Below, in pieces: positions 10,463-21,163 of a DNA stretch of 64,000 nucleotides. Numbering within the stretch: position 1 is the stretch's first letter; every line of letters begins with the position of its first letter. The stretch covers positions 203,008,978-203,072,977 of the forward strand of contig CP136066.1 of assembly GCA_032622095.1 (NCBI GenBank). The letters run 5' to 3'. The notes beneath the pieces were generated by a model that saw nothing but the letters and a program-made list of their open reading frames with translations, was not told the origin of the DNA and did no database searches. Origin of the DNA: Siphonodentalium dalli. Its lineage: Eukaryota; Mollusca; Scaphopoda; Gadilida; Siphonodentaliidae. The position numbers were made by a program, and so were the translations under genes.

Positions 10463-11365
10463 TGGCAATTTCGACGCCCATTGGGCAATATCGACGCCCA
10501 TCGGGCAATTTCGACGCATTTTATCGGGCAACTTTGACGCCCATCGACCAACTACGACGCACATCGGGCAACTTCGACGCCCATCGGGCAACTACGACGC
10601 ATACAAGGGCAACTTCGACGCACATAAGGCAATTTCGACGCCCATCGGACAACCTTTTATCGGGCAACTTCGATGCCTTTTTTCGGGCAACTTCGACACC
10701 TTTTATCGGGCAACTTCGACGCCCATCGGGCAACTTTGACGCCTACATGGGCAAATTTGACGCCTACATGGGCAACTTCGACGCCTACATGGGCCACTTC
10801 GACGCCTACATGGACAACTTCGACGCCCATTAGGCAATTTCGACGCCTATCGGGCAACTTCGACGCCTTTTATCGGACAACTTCGACGCCATCGGGCAAC
10901 GTTGACGCCTACATGGACAACTTCGACGCCTACATGGACAACCTCGACGCCTAGATGGGCAACCTCGACGCCTGCATGGGCAACCTCGACGCCTACATGG
11001 GCAACCTCGACGCCTACATGGACAACTTCGACGCCTACATGGGCAACCTCGACGTCCATTAGGCGATTTCGACGCCCATCGGGCAACTTCGACGCCTTTT
11101 ACCGGGCAACTTCGACGCCTATCGGGCACTTCGACGCCCATCGGGCAACTTCGACGCCTTTTACCGGGGAACTTCGACGCCTATCGGGCACTTCGACGCC
11201 TATCGGGCAATTTCGACGCCCATCGGGCAACTTCGACGCCTTTTACCGGGCAACTTCGACGCCTATCGGGCACTTCGACGCCCATCGGGCAACTTCGACG
11301 CCCACACGGGTAACTTGACGCCAATCGGGCAACTTCAACGCCCACATGGGCAACTTCGACGGGTG
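10463..11365. repeat. 20/21/23-bp minisatellite
   Basis: The core is CGGGCAACTTCGACGCC followed by one of three linkers: CAT (20-bp unit), TACATG (21-bp) or TTTTAT (23-bp). More than forty units are present. The 21-bp type is concentrated at about 10740-11050 and the 20/23-bp types alternate on either side. Long ORFs appear in several frames on both strands because the unit lacks stops. The mixture of 20, 21 and 23 bp scrambles any frame, so I do not call a protein. Confidence 0.95.
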
Positions 11366-13050
11366 TTATTGACGTCCCACAGGTACTATTGACGTCTCAC
11401 AGACAGTTTGACACCCGCCGAGCAATTTTCATGCGAAGACAATTTCGTCCCAGAAACAAAGACATTACCCGTGTTTTGCGATTAGATGACATATCATAAT
11501 TTATATATTTTGATATGCGACGATATCCACGGTATTTTTAAAACCGTTAAGCATAAATTTTGGTAATGTACAGTTCTTAAGTTAGACTTAACAAGGCAAC
11601 ATATTCAGCAATACTATCAGTGTACACAATTATACCGACAATTAAATGTCACGTATAGCAATTCAAACTGTAATTATTGGACATTTATGCTTGTTTAATA
11701 CTACTATCCGACTCGAAATTCCAGTTCCGAAACAACGTGTAGCCAACCTACATGTACAACATTACTTCAACAACTCGAAAGTTTTATATGGAAACTTTGT
11801 AATTGGAAAATTAACTTTGAATCTTGAGGTACATGTACATTGTAACATTCGTACTTCTATAATAGCAAACTGTTACCCTTGTAACACTCGTACTTCTATA
11901 ACAGAAACACTACTACCTTGTTATGTAATTCGGAGCATCGATATAGATATCAATATACATGTATATATATAGATATATATACAATTGCAAAAGAAGTGAA
12001 TGCCTCACATTGCTCTCAACTGGATCACGTTACTGACCGCAATTAAAGATACATACTCTAAATTATTTTTTAACGCTCCTAAATTTATATAATATCGTTC
12101 ACAGTGGTTAACCGTATGTGTTGGCATTAAATCATACCTGACAAAATTGATGACAACCAAACCATCTTTTGTAGAAATATTGTTAGAATCTGATGATACG
12201 CGACCACCGAATCGAATCGTCCCTTTCCAGTGCATTTTTAGCATAAATATGGACTTTATCCTGTATAACATAAACAGTTTTTCTTTATCAGCTTACAGCT
12301 GAATCTGTATTAACTATTCAATCAAATAGAATCACTTGACCAATTGGAACATGAATTCAGGTTTAGTGATGGTGTATTCCCAAGACATGCATTTACATTG
12401 ATGTAGATCAGTTCTTGGTAATATATTCAACGTACACATATATATCCTATCACATAAGTATGACGTTGATGAACAACATTGCTTTAATAAATAGTATGTT
12501 CCGCCGTTGTATCATATTTTGTTTCGTTCGAAGTCTATAATGCCAAATTATAGGAGTAGATGAGAATTTGTTCTCTCAGTTTACTGATATTAAGTTCTGA
12601 CTTTTACAAATTGTAACTCGATTATCTCTACATTCTTACATACACCTGTTGAATTCTACCACACAAAACAAAGATACCAGGGTTTTAAAATCATCCTTTT
12701 AATGTGTGAAACATCGCATTGAATATTTAATTTTTTTATGGAATATATTGACAATCAGTCTGTTTATGTAACGCTTACATATATCAAATTACGTAGAGTA
12801 CTTTCTGGTAAAGGATTGAAATATATTTGCTGTTGTGGAAGTACATATTTATACTGATATATATTGAATCATGTATAACTGTTGAATTATCATATAATTT
12901 AATACTGATGTCTCCTCGAATTGTCCCTTTTAGGAGATAGTGTGAACCGCATCTCCTCCCAGAGTGATCAGAGGCCCAGATGACTCCTCTGACCTTTGGG
13001 CCCCTCTCCAAGAATGCATCATTATGAATTTCTGGTGGCCGTTGGCTTGG
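11366..13050. other. no gene recognised
   Basis: AT-rich, apparently single-copy within the window. A short AT-rich satellite-like stretch (GATATCAATATACATGTATA) sits near 11945-11982. ORFs at 11646-11972 (+) and 12005-12271 (-) have no recognisable domain. Confidence 0.5.
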
Positions 13051-13267
13051 CAGAAGTTGGAGAATTCATAATCATTTCATGTGTAAAAGGTAGAGTGCAA
13101 GCATGAGGAGGAGAGAAAAGTGAGAGTAAGGTTTCATTATTGTTCACATGTTTAATGTATGTTTGTTGGGAGATCAGATCTCAATAAATAATATTATGGC
13201 CATTCCGTCTTAGTCATAATTTCCAAATGGAGTGGTTCTAATTAATAGTGAAGGGCATAGTAATTGG
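13051..13267 (+). repeat. 217-bp direct repeat, copy 1
   Basis: Runs from CAGAAGTTGGAGAATTC to the motif GGGCATAGTAATTGG. It reappears 603 bp downstream at 13654-13870, essentially without differences as far as I can read. It contains CAGATCTCAATAAATAATAT, an AATAAA-like motif. The pair could be a very young local duplication or LTR-like ends. Confidence 0.85.
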
Positions 13268-13500
13268 GCAATTTTGTTATCAAAATTTGTAATTTCTAAA
13301 CCGGAAATATTTACTCTATAGACTATATATTACTCCGACGATACCGGTACACTTATGTTACACGAACTATAGTGACCTTTGAACTTCCCATGATTCTCTT
13401 GGATTTCCCATAATTCTAATATCGGGTATAAAACACTTTTCGCGTCGAAAATATTCACTCGATTTCGAATTTTTCGACATGGCACTTCGATTAAGTTTTC
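13262..13500. repeat. dispersed segment, copy 2
   Basis: The longer copy of 8121-8325, joined directly to the end of the first 217-bp repeat. Both copies share TAATTGGGCAATTTT as a starting point. Confidence 0.8.
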
Positions 13501-13653
13501 CCACCCACCCTATTCCCCTTTTTTCTAATTTAGATAAGTTTTAGATGATTGTTCACGGTAATTCGCTTACCGCTAGAATAATGTTTATTTCTTGAGATTT
13601 TGTCTTGTTCTGATTACATAATATTAATAATATGTGTTATATATTTATGTGGG

Positions 13654-13870
13654 CAGAAGTTGGAGAATTCATAATCATTTCATGTGTAAAAGGTAGAGTG
13701 CAAGCATGAGGAGGAGAGAAAAGTGAGAGTAAGGTTTCATTATTGTTCACATGTTTAATGTATGTTTGTTGGGAGATCAGATCTCAATAAATAATATTAT
13801 GGCCATTCCGTCTTAGTCATAATTTCCAAATGGAGTGGTTCTAATTAATAGTGAAGGGCATAGTAATTGG
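13654..13870 (+). repeat. 217-bp direct repeat, copy 2
   Basis: Same sequence as 13051-13267. It is followed by TTCTACTATG instead of the dispersed segment. Confidence 0.85.
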
Positions 13871-15190
13871 TTCTACTATGTTGTGTTCTACTATAGGATG
13901 TGTTGTTTCTTGTTTACAAAGAATCATGGTGTCAGCAAATAAGTACAATGGCCACTTCAAAACTATCACAATAAAAATTGTGTACTGCTACCTTATATGG
14001 CACAGTATAATCAAGTGCTTCTGAGATCTCTTGAAAAGAAAAAACACCAACGCTTATCAAAAATCAATAAATCAATTGCCCACTTGCCATTTGATATGAT
14101 AATGGTAACCACCAATATTTTATCAATTTGTACTCCGCTTTAGAGTACAGCGTAGAAGGTAATATATAGGGTTGGAATCACTTGTCCCTATCGACCCTTC
14201 GACCACCCTGTGGTTACCCCCAACACCAATTCCTTCTCATGCACCCCAATCCGAGAAAATATTGAAGTCTACACATGCCTTGTAATTACACATACGGAGT
14301 TGAATTTTCTATTCAATCGGCCCACACCTCTCTTGCTCAATATCAGAAATTCTAGAGATACGACACATATACATCCGTTATTTTGTATTAGAAATTCATG
14401 TTATACGCGTTAACTTAAAATAAGTCGATTGCCCTACTTCACTATGACGGGCCGTCATTGACGGCATGTCGGGGTGATATTTACGTGCGCTCGCGCAACA
14501 GTATGGCGATCAGACAGATTCGTAGCTTGGTAGCTTGGTGTCACACTCCATGACGTCACCAAAAACGACGTAAAACCTCGTGGCGTTCTGACATTTTTAC
14601 TGTGCCGCGTTTTTGCTATGTTTATTTTATGTGTTGTTTTCGATTATTTGTTTGTCGCCGATATCGCCATTTGTCAGGATTCCCTGTTTCTATATTTAAA
14701 ACTGGCATGCTCGTAGTTGGCCTCGATTTCGATTTTTTCTCCCAGGTCAAAATTCGTCAGAGTTATGACAAAAATAGATCGACCTACATTTTCTCCATCG
14801 ATCTACATCAAAGAGTCTATAGACTCCTTCGGGACCTACATAGACTCCTTCATTTGGGTATTTTCACTTATAATTGGGAAGTTTTATCATTTTTGGTTCG
14901 TGCGAAGACCTCTTTTTATCGTGCGAGAAAAGAGAGACATTCAAAACGCGATTTCGTAATTCGACGCAATAGGCTGAATAGCCTAACCTTCAGCAGAGTT
15001 CCGGGTTAAATACGACGAATGACGTAACACAAAACAAAACGCATTTGTTAACACAAACACCGTTTGAAGAGTTTATTATTACATAAAATGATCGTTATTG
15101 ATTAATTATTGATTAATTATTGATATTTATTGTTGCATATTGGCTGCTATCAATATTTACAAAAATAGTACTAATTATTTCTTATAATTG
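13871..15190. other. no gene recognised; unassigned ORF at 14602-15009
   Basis: The longest ORF in the window that is not obviously repetitive lies at 14602-15009 (+), 135 codons, rich in Arg/Phe/Leu. Its listed first codon is GTG; the first ATG is about ten codons in. I see no domain, signal peptide or splice context that would make it an exon. The rest is AT-rich, with a GC-richer patch at about 14440-14590. Confidence 0.4.
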
Positions 15191-15722
15191 CAGGGGGGGG
15201 GTGAAAAAAAAATTCCGGCACGTATGCCGGGGTGGGTGGGTGGTCAAAGCCACCAACAAGCAATTTGTTCCGGAACTAAAAAAAAAAATTCCTGCTTGTT
15301 TTTTAGTGTTTTGGCAATGAGTTGGGCTTCAAAACCACTTTGAATGAGAGAAATAATGTAATTCTAACTGGTAAACTGCAGGCAGTTATCGTGTTGTATT
15401 TTGTTGCAAATTTTGAAATCCAAGATGGCCGCTGGCGGCCATGTTTTTTTGGCCGAATGACTTCAAAATAACTCATTCCTATTTACATGTCCATGTTAAC
15501 ATCCATGATAAATAGTATGCACAGAAGTTCATATACAGCTGTTTACAGTGAATTTTCCCCCGCAAATCTCTGTTTTAGTGTTAAAAGGGGGGTTGGGTGT
15601 CAAAAAATGGTCGGAAAAAACTGCCGAAAACGGAAAAAAATTTGGCGGTGGGGGTGGGTGGGTACAAAAAATGATCGAAAGGGAAAAAATGCCATACGAC
15701 CCCCCCCCCCCCCCCCCCCCTG
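15191..15722. mobile_element. G-tract TIR element, copy A
   Basis: Begins CAGGGGGGGGG at 15191 and ends in about 21 C then TG at 15722. The flanks are ATAATTG on both sides (15184-15190 and 15723-15729), a 7-bp target duplication. The subterminal left sequence AAAATTCCGGCACGTATGCC and its GGGTGGGTGGG block are diagnostic of the family; the right end has the inverted CCATACGACCCC. The interior includes the AAGATGGCCGC / GGCCATG unit also found in the tandem array at 35518-37140, plus a segment (TTCATATACAGCTG) shared with the copies at 32728 and 43132. There is no transposase ORF. Confidence 0.75.
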
Positions 15723-16718
15723 ATAATTGCTCCTTTGGTCAACTTTGACTATCGGAAAATGAAAATCAAAATATGCCGCTGAAAAAAATGTAATCGATAT
15801 TAAAGTCTCATCCTTTCGGCAACATGGAATTGGTTTTAATTACTTAAATGATTAATATAGTAAATTGCCTTTTATCTGTGATGAAATGAGAAATGGTATT
15901 TGTCTTTTTTTTGCTAACATTAAATTAAATTAAATAAATTAAGTAAAATACAGTGAAACTATTTTTTTAATTATTGTTTATTACATTTTTGCGCACGTTG
16001 GCATCTCTCTGAGTGCATTCTAGTTGGTATTGTAATTATACACTGACTTTTGTATTTTGACTGTCATCTTGGTAGCCATCTAGGATGAAATTGAACAGTT
16101 TTATTGAATTGTGATAAAAATTCCATATGTGGTATAACATTTCTTTTCCCATTTCTGAATTCAGCAAACTTCTTTAAAACGGTTGACAGAATGCTATAAT
16201 TTTGTTGTCTAAAGTGCATTTTCGACCGATCGAACAGGCTGTGTACAACACAATTGTTTGCACTGCATTGCTGAAGCAATAAGTTAACGCTGATTGCTCA
16301 TAATTGCAATCGCCACCAAACGGAAGATCATTTACAAGAGATATTTGGAAATCGTAAAATCGTTGAATTGTTGGTGCCATTTTGGCGGCCATCTTTGACT
16401 GGTATAAAAAAAATGTCCATGAATGTCGGTTTTGTACTGTGATATTTGCTATTGCTGAATTGCCTATACTGAGAGAAAAATTATACCCTTTAATAAATAT
16501 GCACACTATTGGTCCGTCCTTATGACAACCGTGCATCTGAACTGAGGTAATAATGACGTCATATTTGTGACGTCATAATTCCTTCCAGTCGCGGACTCAG
16601 GAAGTCTTACAAACTTGTTCTGACAAAGTGAGATTCTATCAAAATATCATAGTATCTACATTTGTTTTTAAAAAGTACATATAAGCGACTATACTACTGT
16701 AGGATCGAAGTGAACGCT
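15723..16718. other. no gene recognised
   Basis: AT-rich. Minus-strand ORFs at 16064-16536 have no recognisable domain. The TTTTGGCGGCCATC and GGTAGCCATC fragments are reminiscent of the 160-bp unit family but too short to assign. Confidence 0.45.
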
Positions 16719-16722
16719 TTAA

Positions 16723-17686
16723 AGGGGTTCTGTACTCAAATGATGTTATTGGTTTCAAAAGTACTTGCTTCGAAGAAGAAGGTAACCATTTTACCATTTT
16801 TTGAAAGTCTGTTGATTACGAAGTAATGTTATGGGTGCCAGTAAGTTGGAATGCGAAAATAGAACTATCGTATTAGAGTAATTTTTTAAAGTAATTGTAT
16901 CAAATAAATGTTATATTATATGCATTTTAGTCCCAGATACTCATTTAAATTAGTATATTGTCACTAGTCAGCGAGTACCTGAGTTCACGCCCCGTATATA
17001 TATCAACGTAATGTTCCACACGATTATGTGTGTCACGCGTCTGATTACGTCTTGTACACTGCAATTTGTAATTTAACCCTTTACCCAACAGAACGGCCCT
17101 GTACCAATGCATTCTCTTATATATGCGAGTCGACCATATGTCGCCTCGCATATATAAGAGAATGCATTGGCTTAACACATATTAAAAATGATAAAATTGT
17201 CAAAGAATGTAGAAAAATATTATAAAAATTGTTAAAAAATGTAAGAACAAATTCTAAAATTGTTAAAGAATGTAAGAAAAATGGTAAAAAGCGTTTTTTT
17301 AGGCCAATGCATTCTCTTATATATGCGAGGCGACCTATGGTCGACTCGCATATATAAGAGAATGCATTGGCACAGGGCATAACTGTAACCATCACAATGT
17401 GGTCAATGAACCGGTTCCAATGATATCCATATTTGTATGGTGTTATTGAGACAGACCGAAGATATTTTAGGCTGTTGAAGCTTTATTTGGGCGTTTTTGG
17501 CCGGTTTGTTGGGTAAAGGGTTAAAATATGACTCGAGCCATAATTAAATTTATATCATATTATTAACTTTGGTTTCAAGATAACCTGTTAACTCTAATTA
17601 ATTATTTTTCTATATATTATCGATATTATATAGATCGTTGTTATTACCGGGAATCTATTGAAATTGGCGCACAATCATCGACCCCT
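16723..17686. mobile_element. TTAA-flanked element (AGGGGTTCTGTACTC ends) carrying a nested MITE
   Basis: TTAA sits at 16719-16722 and 17687-17690. The ends are AGGGGTTCTGTACTC on the left and an inverted GACCCCT on the right. Its body aligns with the outer parts of 20408-23450: TTGTATCAAATAAATGTTAT, CACTAGTCAG, ACGCCCCGT, TTTTTCTATATATTATC and GATCGTTGTTATTA. It is interrupted at a TTAA by the palindrome-pair MITE 17077-17520. It is non-coding. Confidence 0.75.
17077..17520 (+). mobile_element. palindrome-pair MITE with CCCTTTACCCAACA TIRs, TTAA duplication
   Basis: Flanked by TTAA at 17073-17076 and 17521-17524. The termini are CCCTTTACCCAACA and TGTTGGGTAAAGGG. Internally: palindrome 17104-17170, a spacer of AAAATTGTTAAAGAATGTAA repeats, inverted palindrome 17303-17371, then a unique right arm with CACAATGTGGTCAATGA and GACAGACCGAAG. 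The empty site is at 23265-23268 (TTAA in an otherwise matching context), which proves the boundaries. The TTAA target and CCC termini suggest a piggyBac-type source. No transposase is present. Confidence 0.9.
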
Positions 17687-17690
17687 TTAA

Positions 17691-18032
17691 ATGGGTCTGT
17701 ACACCAAATCCGGCAATTTATGAGACCATATCCTGTTATGTTCAACAGAACATATGTAACACATGAATGAATTTTAGCCATGGATTAGTACAAAATACAC
17801 TTATTTGCTCTATGAACAATGCTAACAGCATGGTAATTATAATGAAAATGAATAAATAGCTAGAGTCATAAATTCATTTTCATTATAATTGCATGTTGTT
17901 TGCATCGTTCATAGAGCACATTAGTGTATTTTGCACTAATCCATGACTCAAATTCATTCATTTGTTACAATATTCTGCTGAGTATAAAAGTAGATGGTCC
18001 ATAAATGGCCAGATTTAGTGTACAATACCCCT
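17691..18032. mobile_element. TTAA-flanked long-palindrome MITE, abutting the previous element
   Basis: Starts ATGGGTCTGTACACCAAATC and ends GATTTAGTGTACAATACCCC. It is flanked by TTAA at 17687-17690 (shared with its left neighbour) and 18033-18036. The whole 342 bp folds back: CATGAATGAATTTTAG, GGATTAGTACAAAATACAC and AATTATAATGAAAATGAAT on the left pair with inverted counterparts on the right around a short loop near 17864. Its termini resemble those of 16723 and 19390 (GTAC with CCCC/GGGG). Confidence 0.85.
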
Positions 18033-18036
18033 TTAA

Positions 18037-18377
18037 CGATAATATGATGTGGTCCATGAATTTCAATATAATAGCAAAGCTTACTAGAGTACAAGGAACC
18101 TCAAAACAGTGTTTAAACACGAGGGAAGTATATAAGTATGAGTATACGCAGGCCGACATATGGGTCATCATAATCGAAAACACATTACGCCAATTAATCA
18201 AAATTATTTCAAGGTATCAACCGCCATGCAGTTTTCATCGAGTTAACGTTTAAAAAATTCCGTACTACTCATTGACGAGGGATCATATGATTTAACAACC
18301 CTGTGTCTGTTAAAATCTGGAAGTCAATCGATTTAGTATGAGACAAATTACTCAATAGTTTGAAGCAGCCCACGTAC
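18037..18377. other. no feature recognised
   Basis: AT-rich sequence without a recognisable gene or internal repeat. Confidence 0.5.
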
Positions 18378-18827
18378 AAGCCTGCAAATAGTGTGTCTGT
18401 CATTTGCAGAATGAGGTCCCCAGAGGGTGAATTAAGTTATGCTATCCCGCACAGCTAGCTAGCATCACCAAATTCACCCCCGGGGACCTCATTATGCTTA
18501 GGCATTATCTTCTGGGAAATATCTATAGTCTCAACTTAACATTGCTTTTAGTTACTTTTCCCTTTCTGTTCAGTTTCTGTATCCCCTAATTTACAGACGA
18601 TAAATGCATAATCGAGGTGACCAATGGGTGAACATCACCATCTTCAACTGGGGAAATTCAATCTGAGCCTAGATCTCCCATAGCAGTTGAGGCTTAATCT
18701 GACTGGGGTTCACATAAGGTGAATTTGGGGACACTAGCCCGCCTTGCATGATATATATATGGCGTCGCTACATTAACCTTCTGGGGACCTCATTCTGCAA
18801 ATGACGGACATGGTATTTGCAGGTTTG
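18378..18827. mobile_element. TIR element with AAGCCTGCAAATAG ends
   Basis: The left end runs CAAGCCTGCAAATAGTGTG, TCTGTCATTTGCAGAATGAG, GTCCCCAGAGGGTGAA. The right end is its inverse (CTGGGGACCTCATTCTGCAA, TATTTGCAGGTTTG). Just inside the left arm is a hairpin around GCTATCCCGCACAGC. Related copies are 52715-52989 (right end missing), 62905-63156 (mostly arms) and 63936 onward (cut by the window end). Non-coding; superfamily not determined. Confidence 0.8.
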
Positions 18828-19270
18828 AGTACGAAGTAAGTAGTGTACGTCAGTCATCAACAGAACAACGTGTTTGCAGGTGTTCAAATAAGCGTTTCCG
18901 ACGCGTGTTAACATAGACGGCATGCTTGTTTCGATTATGTTTCTCAAGTCGAATGTGAAAATAAACGTGGCGGCGGTTAGCACATTATGGTTATAATCAC
19001 GTAATTAGGAAATATCAAAGTTCGTCATACCTCCACTTAATCATGAGGTATATATCAGTCCGTTCATCGCCCTATCATCCACTGAGGTAATAGAGGTTAT
19101 ATCTCCACGACCTGAGATACACCGAGTCTGAAGAAATATCGAACATCGAGTGACTTCTAATATTAATTCTTATCTTTACCGTTGTGTTTACGTGAAAATA
19201 TAGTATATGTTTTCTTATAGATACCGGTAGTGAGTTTCATTAACCACTTCTTAACTAAATACTCATTGAG
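18828..19270. other. no feature recognised
   Basis: Mixed sequence. A minus-strand ORF (18768-18983) overlaps the preceding repeat arm and has no known domain. Confidence 0.5.
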
Positions 19271-20030
19271 TATACCTTACTCGTTTTAAATTCGCGCAGT
19301 ATTATTTTTCGCTCAGTTTTGAATTCGGACAACAGGGTGCGCGAATTCAAAACTGAGTGAAGTAAAATAATAATACTGCGCGACTTTAAAGGGGTACTGT
19401 ACCCCAATTTCAATAAGTTCCCGGTGACAATAGCGATCTAATATGAATATTATATTATAAAATAACTAATTTGAGTCGACGATGTCTACTGAAAACGTTC
19501 CGGGTAACAGGCTATCGTAAAAGTAAAATTGAATTATTTAATATAAATTCATTTATGGCTGGAGTCATAAAATGGAGAATTATGCCATTACGAATTACCG
19601 TTCTTGAAATCGCATCTGCTGCGTGTCTTTTGTCGACGGCCGTTCGCGAACATTATTGAGTTGCAAACAAAACATGTTATCTGCAAAAGAATGCCCGTTA
19701 TAACCGATTCGGAAAACAGGGAGAAAGAAACAAGAGTCATAAAGCATCAAGTATTTTATAGGGAGTGAGATTGTTCGATGGAAGAGATTGAATGCATCAA
19801 TCGAAGCTGTGAGCAATGAACTTCCGGTTCTTCCTGCGACCTGCGTCTTCTCCGGTGAAGGTCAAAAACATGGCGCGTAGTTTGAAATCGTAATATTTTT
19901 GTTTCCATTAGGTTTATACGAAACTCAAATAACACGAACACAATCTAACTTGAAAGTTATTTCAATGGGAGTAAATAAAAAAATCGCCTATCTTTGTGTA
20001 CAGTACCCCTTTAAATACGAGTAAGGTATA
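19271..20030. mobile_element. palindromic element split by a TTAA insertion
   Basis: The outer sequence is a foldback. TATACCTTACTCG, GCGCAGTATTATTTT and CTCAGTTTTGAATTCG on the left pair with CGAATTCAAAACTGAG, AATAATACTGCGCG and CGAGTAAGGTATA on the right. The right arm is cut after GCGCGAC by the element 19390-20010 and resumes at 20015, so the host palindrome is older than its guest. Confidence 0.8.
19390..20010. mobile_element. TTAA-flanked element (AGGGGTACTGTAC ends) nested in a palindrome
   Basis: TTAA at 19386-19389 and 20011-20014. The ends AGGGGTACTGTACCCC and GTACAGTACCCCT are inverted repeats. The interior 590 bp is AT-rich; its short ORFs (for example 19595-19816 on the minus strand) are unrecognised. 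It belongs with 16723 and 17691 by terminal similarity. Confidence 0.85.
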
Positions 20031-20234
20031 TAGAAAATAAATCCTGCTGCAGCAAGGTAGCCAAGTTAATTGACGTAGCACGATAATCGAATCAATAAAC
20101 AATTATAATAATCGATTTATATATGAGCATTCCATAGTGAATTTCTTCCAATCCTGACTACCCATCCGAGAACAAAAAGGGTTTGCACTCTGACAATATA
20201 TATCGCGACACCCGACCGGGTGCTCCGTTATCGA
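20031..20234. other. no feature recognised
   Basis: Short unassigned spacer. Confidence 0.5.
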
Positions 20235-20414
20235 CGAGTACCCCGCTATAACAATTATAGTATGAGACCGTTTACCAGCACAGCATTTGCAGTATGAGAT
20301 CGCTTACCGAAGGTTAAAGGGATACGAGTACCCCGCTATAACAATTATAGTATGAGACCGTTTACCAGCACAGCATTTGTAGTATGAGATCGCTTACCGA
20401 AGGTTAAAGGGATA
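20235..20414. repeat. two tandem 90-bp units
   Basis: Units start CGAGTACCCCGCTATAACA at 20235 and 20325 and include GTATGAGACCGTTTACCAGC and GAAGGTTAAAGGGATA. The second unit runs into the left end of the TTAA element at 20408, so the duplication copied the element's first bases. Confidence 0.85.
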
Positions 20415-20519
20415 CTCAAATGTTGTTGGTTTCGATATTCTCCGCTTCGTAGAATAAGGTAACCAGATTTCCATTATTTGAAGTACGAAGTATCGTTACG
20501 GATGCCAGATTAACCGTAA

Positions 20520-21159
20520 GGTGACACTCCACAGTTTCAACAGGCAGGGGCCCAGCAATATGGGGGCCATAGATTCATTGAAATTTATCTGGATATGATC
20601 CCAAACCATATAGACAATATATATATGCCTGAAATTAGTACAGAATAGGCATTCAGAATTTGATACATAATTCCCATAATATATGGGCTATCAAGAGTTA
20701 TGGCCCTTGATCTTTTGATCGTGATTTTTATTCAAAAAGATGACCAAAATATTGCATTTTCATACCCAAGGGGCACGAATATCAGAATTTTTCGAGCATG
20801 GTCACCTATGTTGGTTTAAATGCCTCTGGCTTCCAACATCAACATGAAAAAATTTCAAACTTTCGCCGTTTACAATTCCAGAAATCTATTTTTAATGCAG
20901 ATGACAAATTTTGGGTGCTAAAAAATTGACCCAGTATCTAGAGCCACTGTTTCGCAGAAAACGCTACTGCTGTCTATGGGTGAGGTCAAGGTCACTTGCA
21001 CTTAATTTTTTCATCAGTCTAGAACACCTTCTAAAATTACACAAATTCATATCCCACCTTGTCTCAATATACATACCACATGAATGGTGCCAGAAACCAC
21101 TAGCACTTTATATCTATAAAATCAACGCTACTGATCATTCGAAACTGTGGAGTGTTACC
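20520..21159 (+). mobile_element. TTAA MITE with GGTGACACTCCACAG ends, copy 1
   Basis: Left end GGTGACACTCCACAGTTTC; right end GAAACTGTGGAGTGTTACC followed by TTAA (21160-21163). It shares its whole length with 22384-23022. The left TTAA of this copy is degenerate (CGTA). Short ORFs such as 20911-21204 are interrupted differently in the two copies, which argues against coding. Confidence 0.8.
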
Positions 21160-21163
21160 TTAA

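Noticed and set aside
10462-11318. ORFs of 123 and 138 codons and minus-strand Arg/Cys-rich ORFs in the 20/21/23-bp minisatellite
   Set aside because: Open in several frames on both strands because the unit lacks stop codons; the mixed unit lengths destroy any single frame. No independent coding evidence.
13051-13870. LTR retrotransposon
   Set aside because: The 217-bp repeats lie only 386 bp apart, no primer-binding site or polypurine tract was recognised, and clear TG..CA ends are lacking. Kept as a direct repeat.
14602-15009. 135-codon ORF as a gene or exon
   Set aside because: Listed start is GTG, no domain, no splice signals that fit, no second copy to compare. Left as unassigned.
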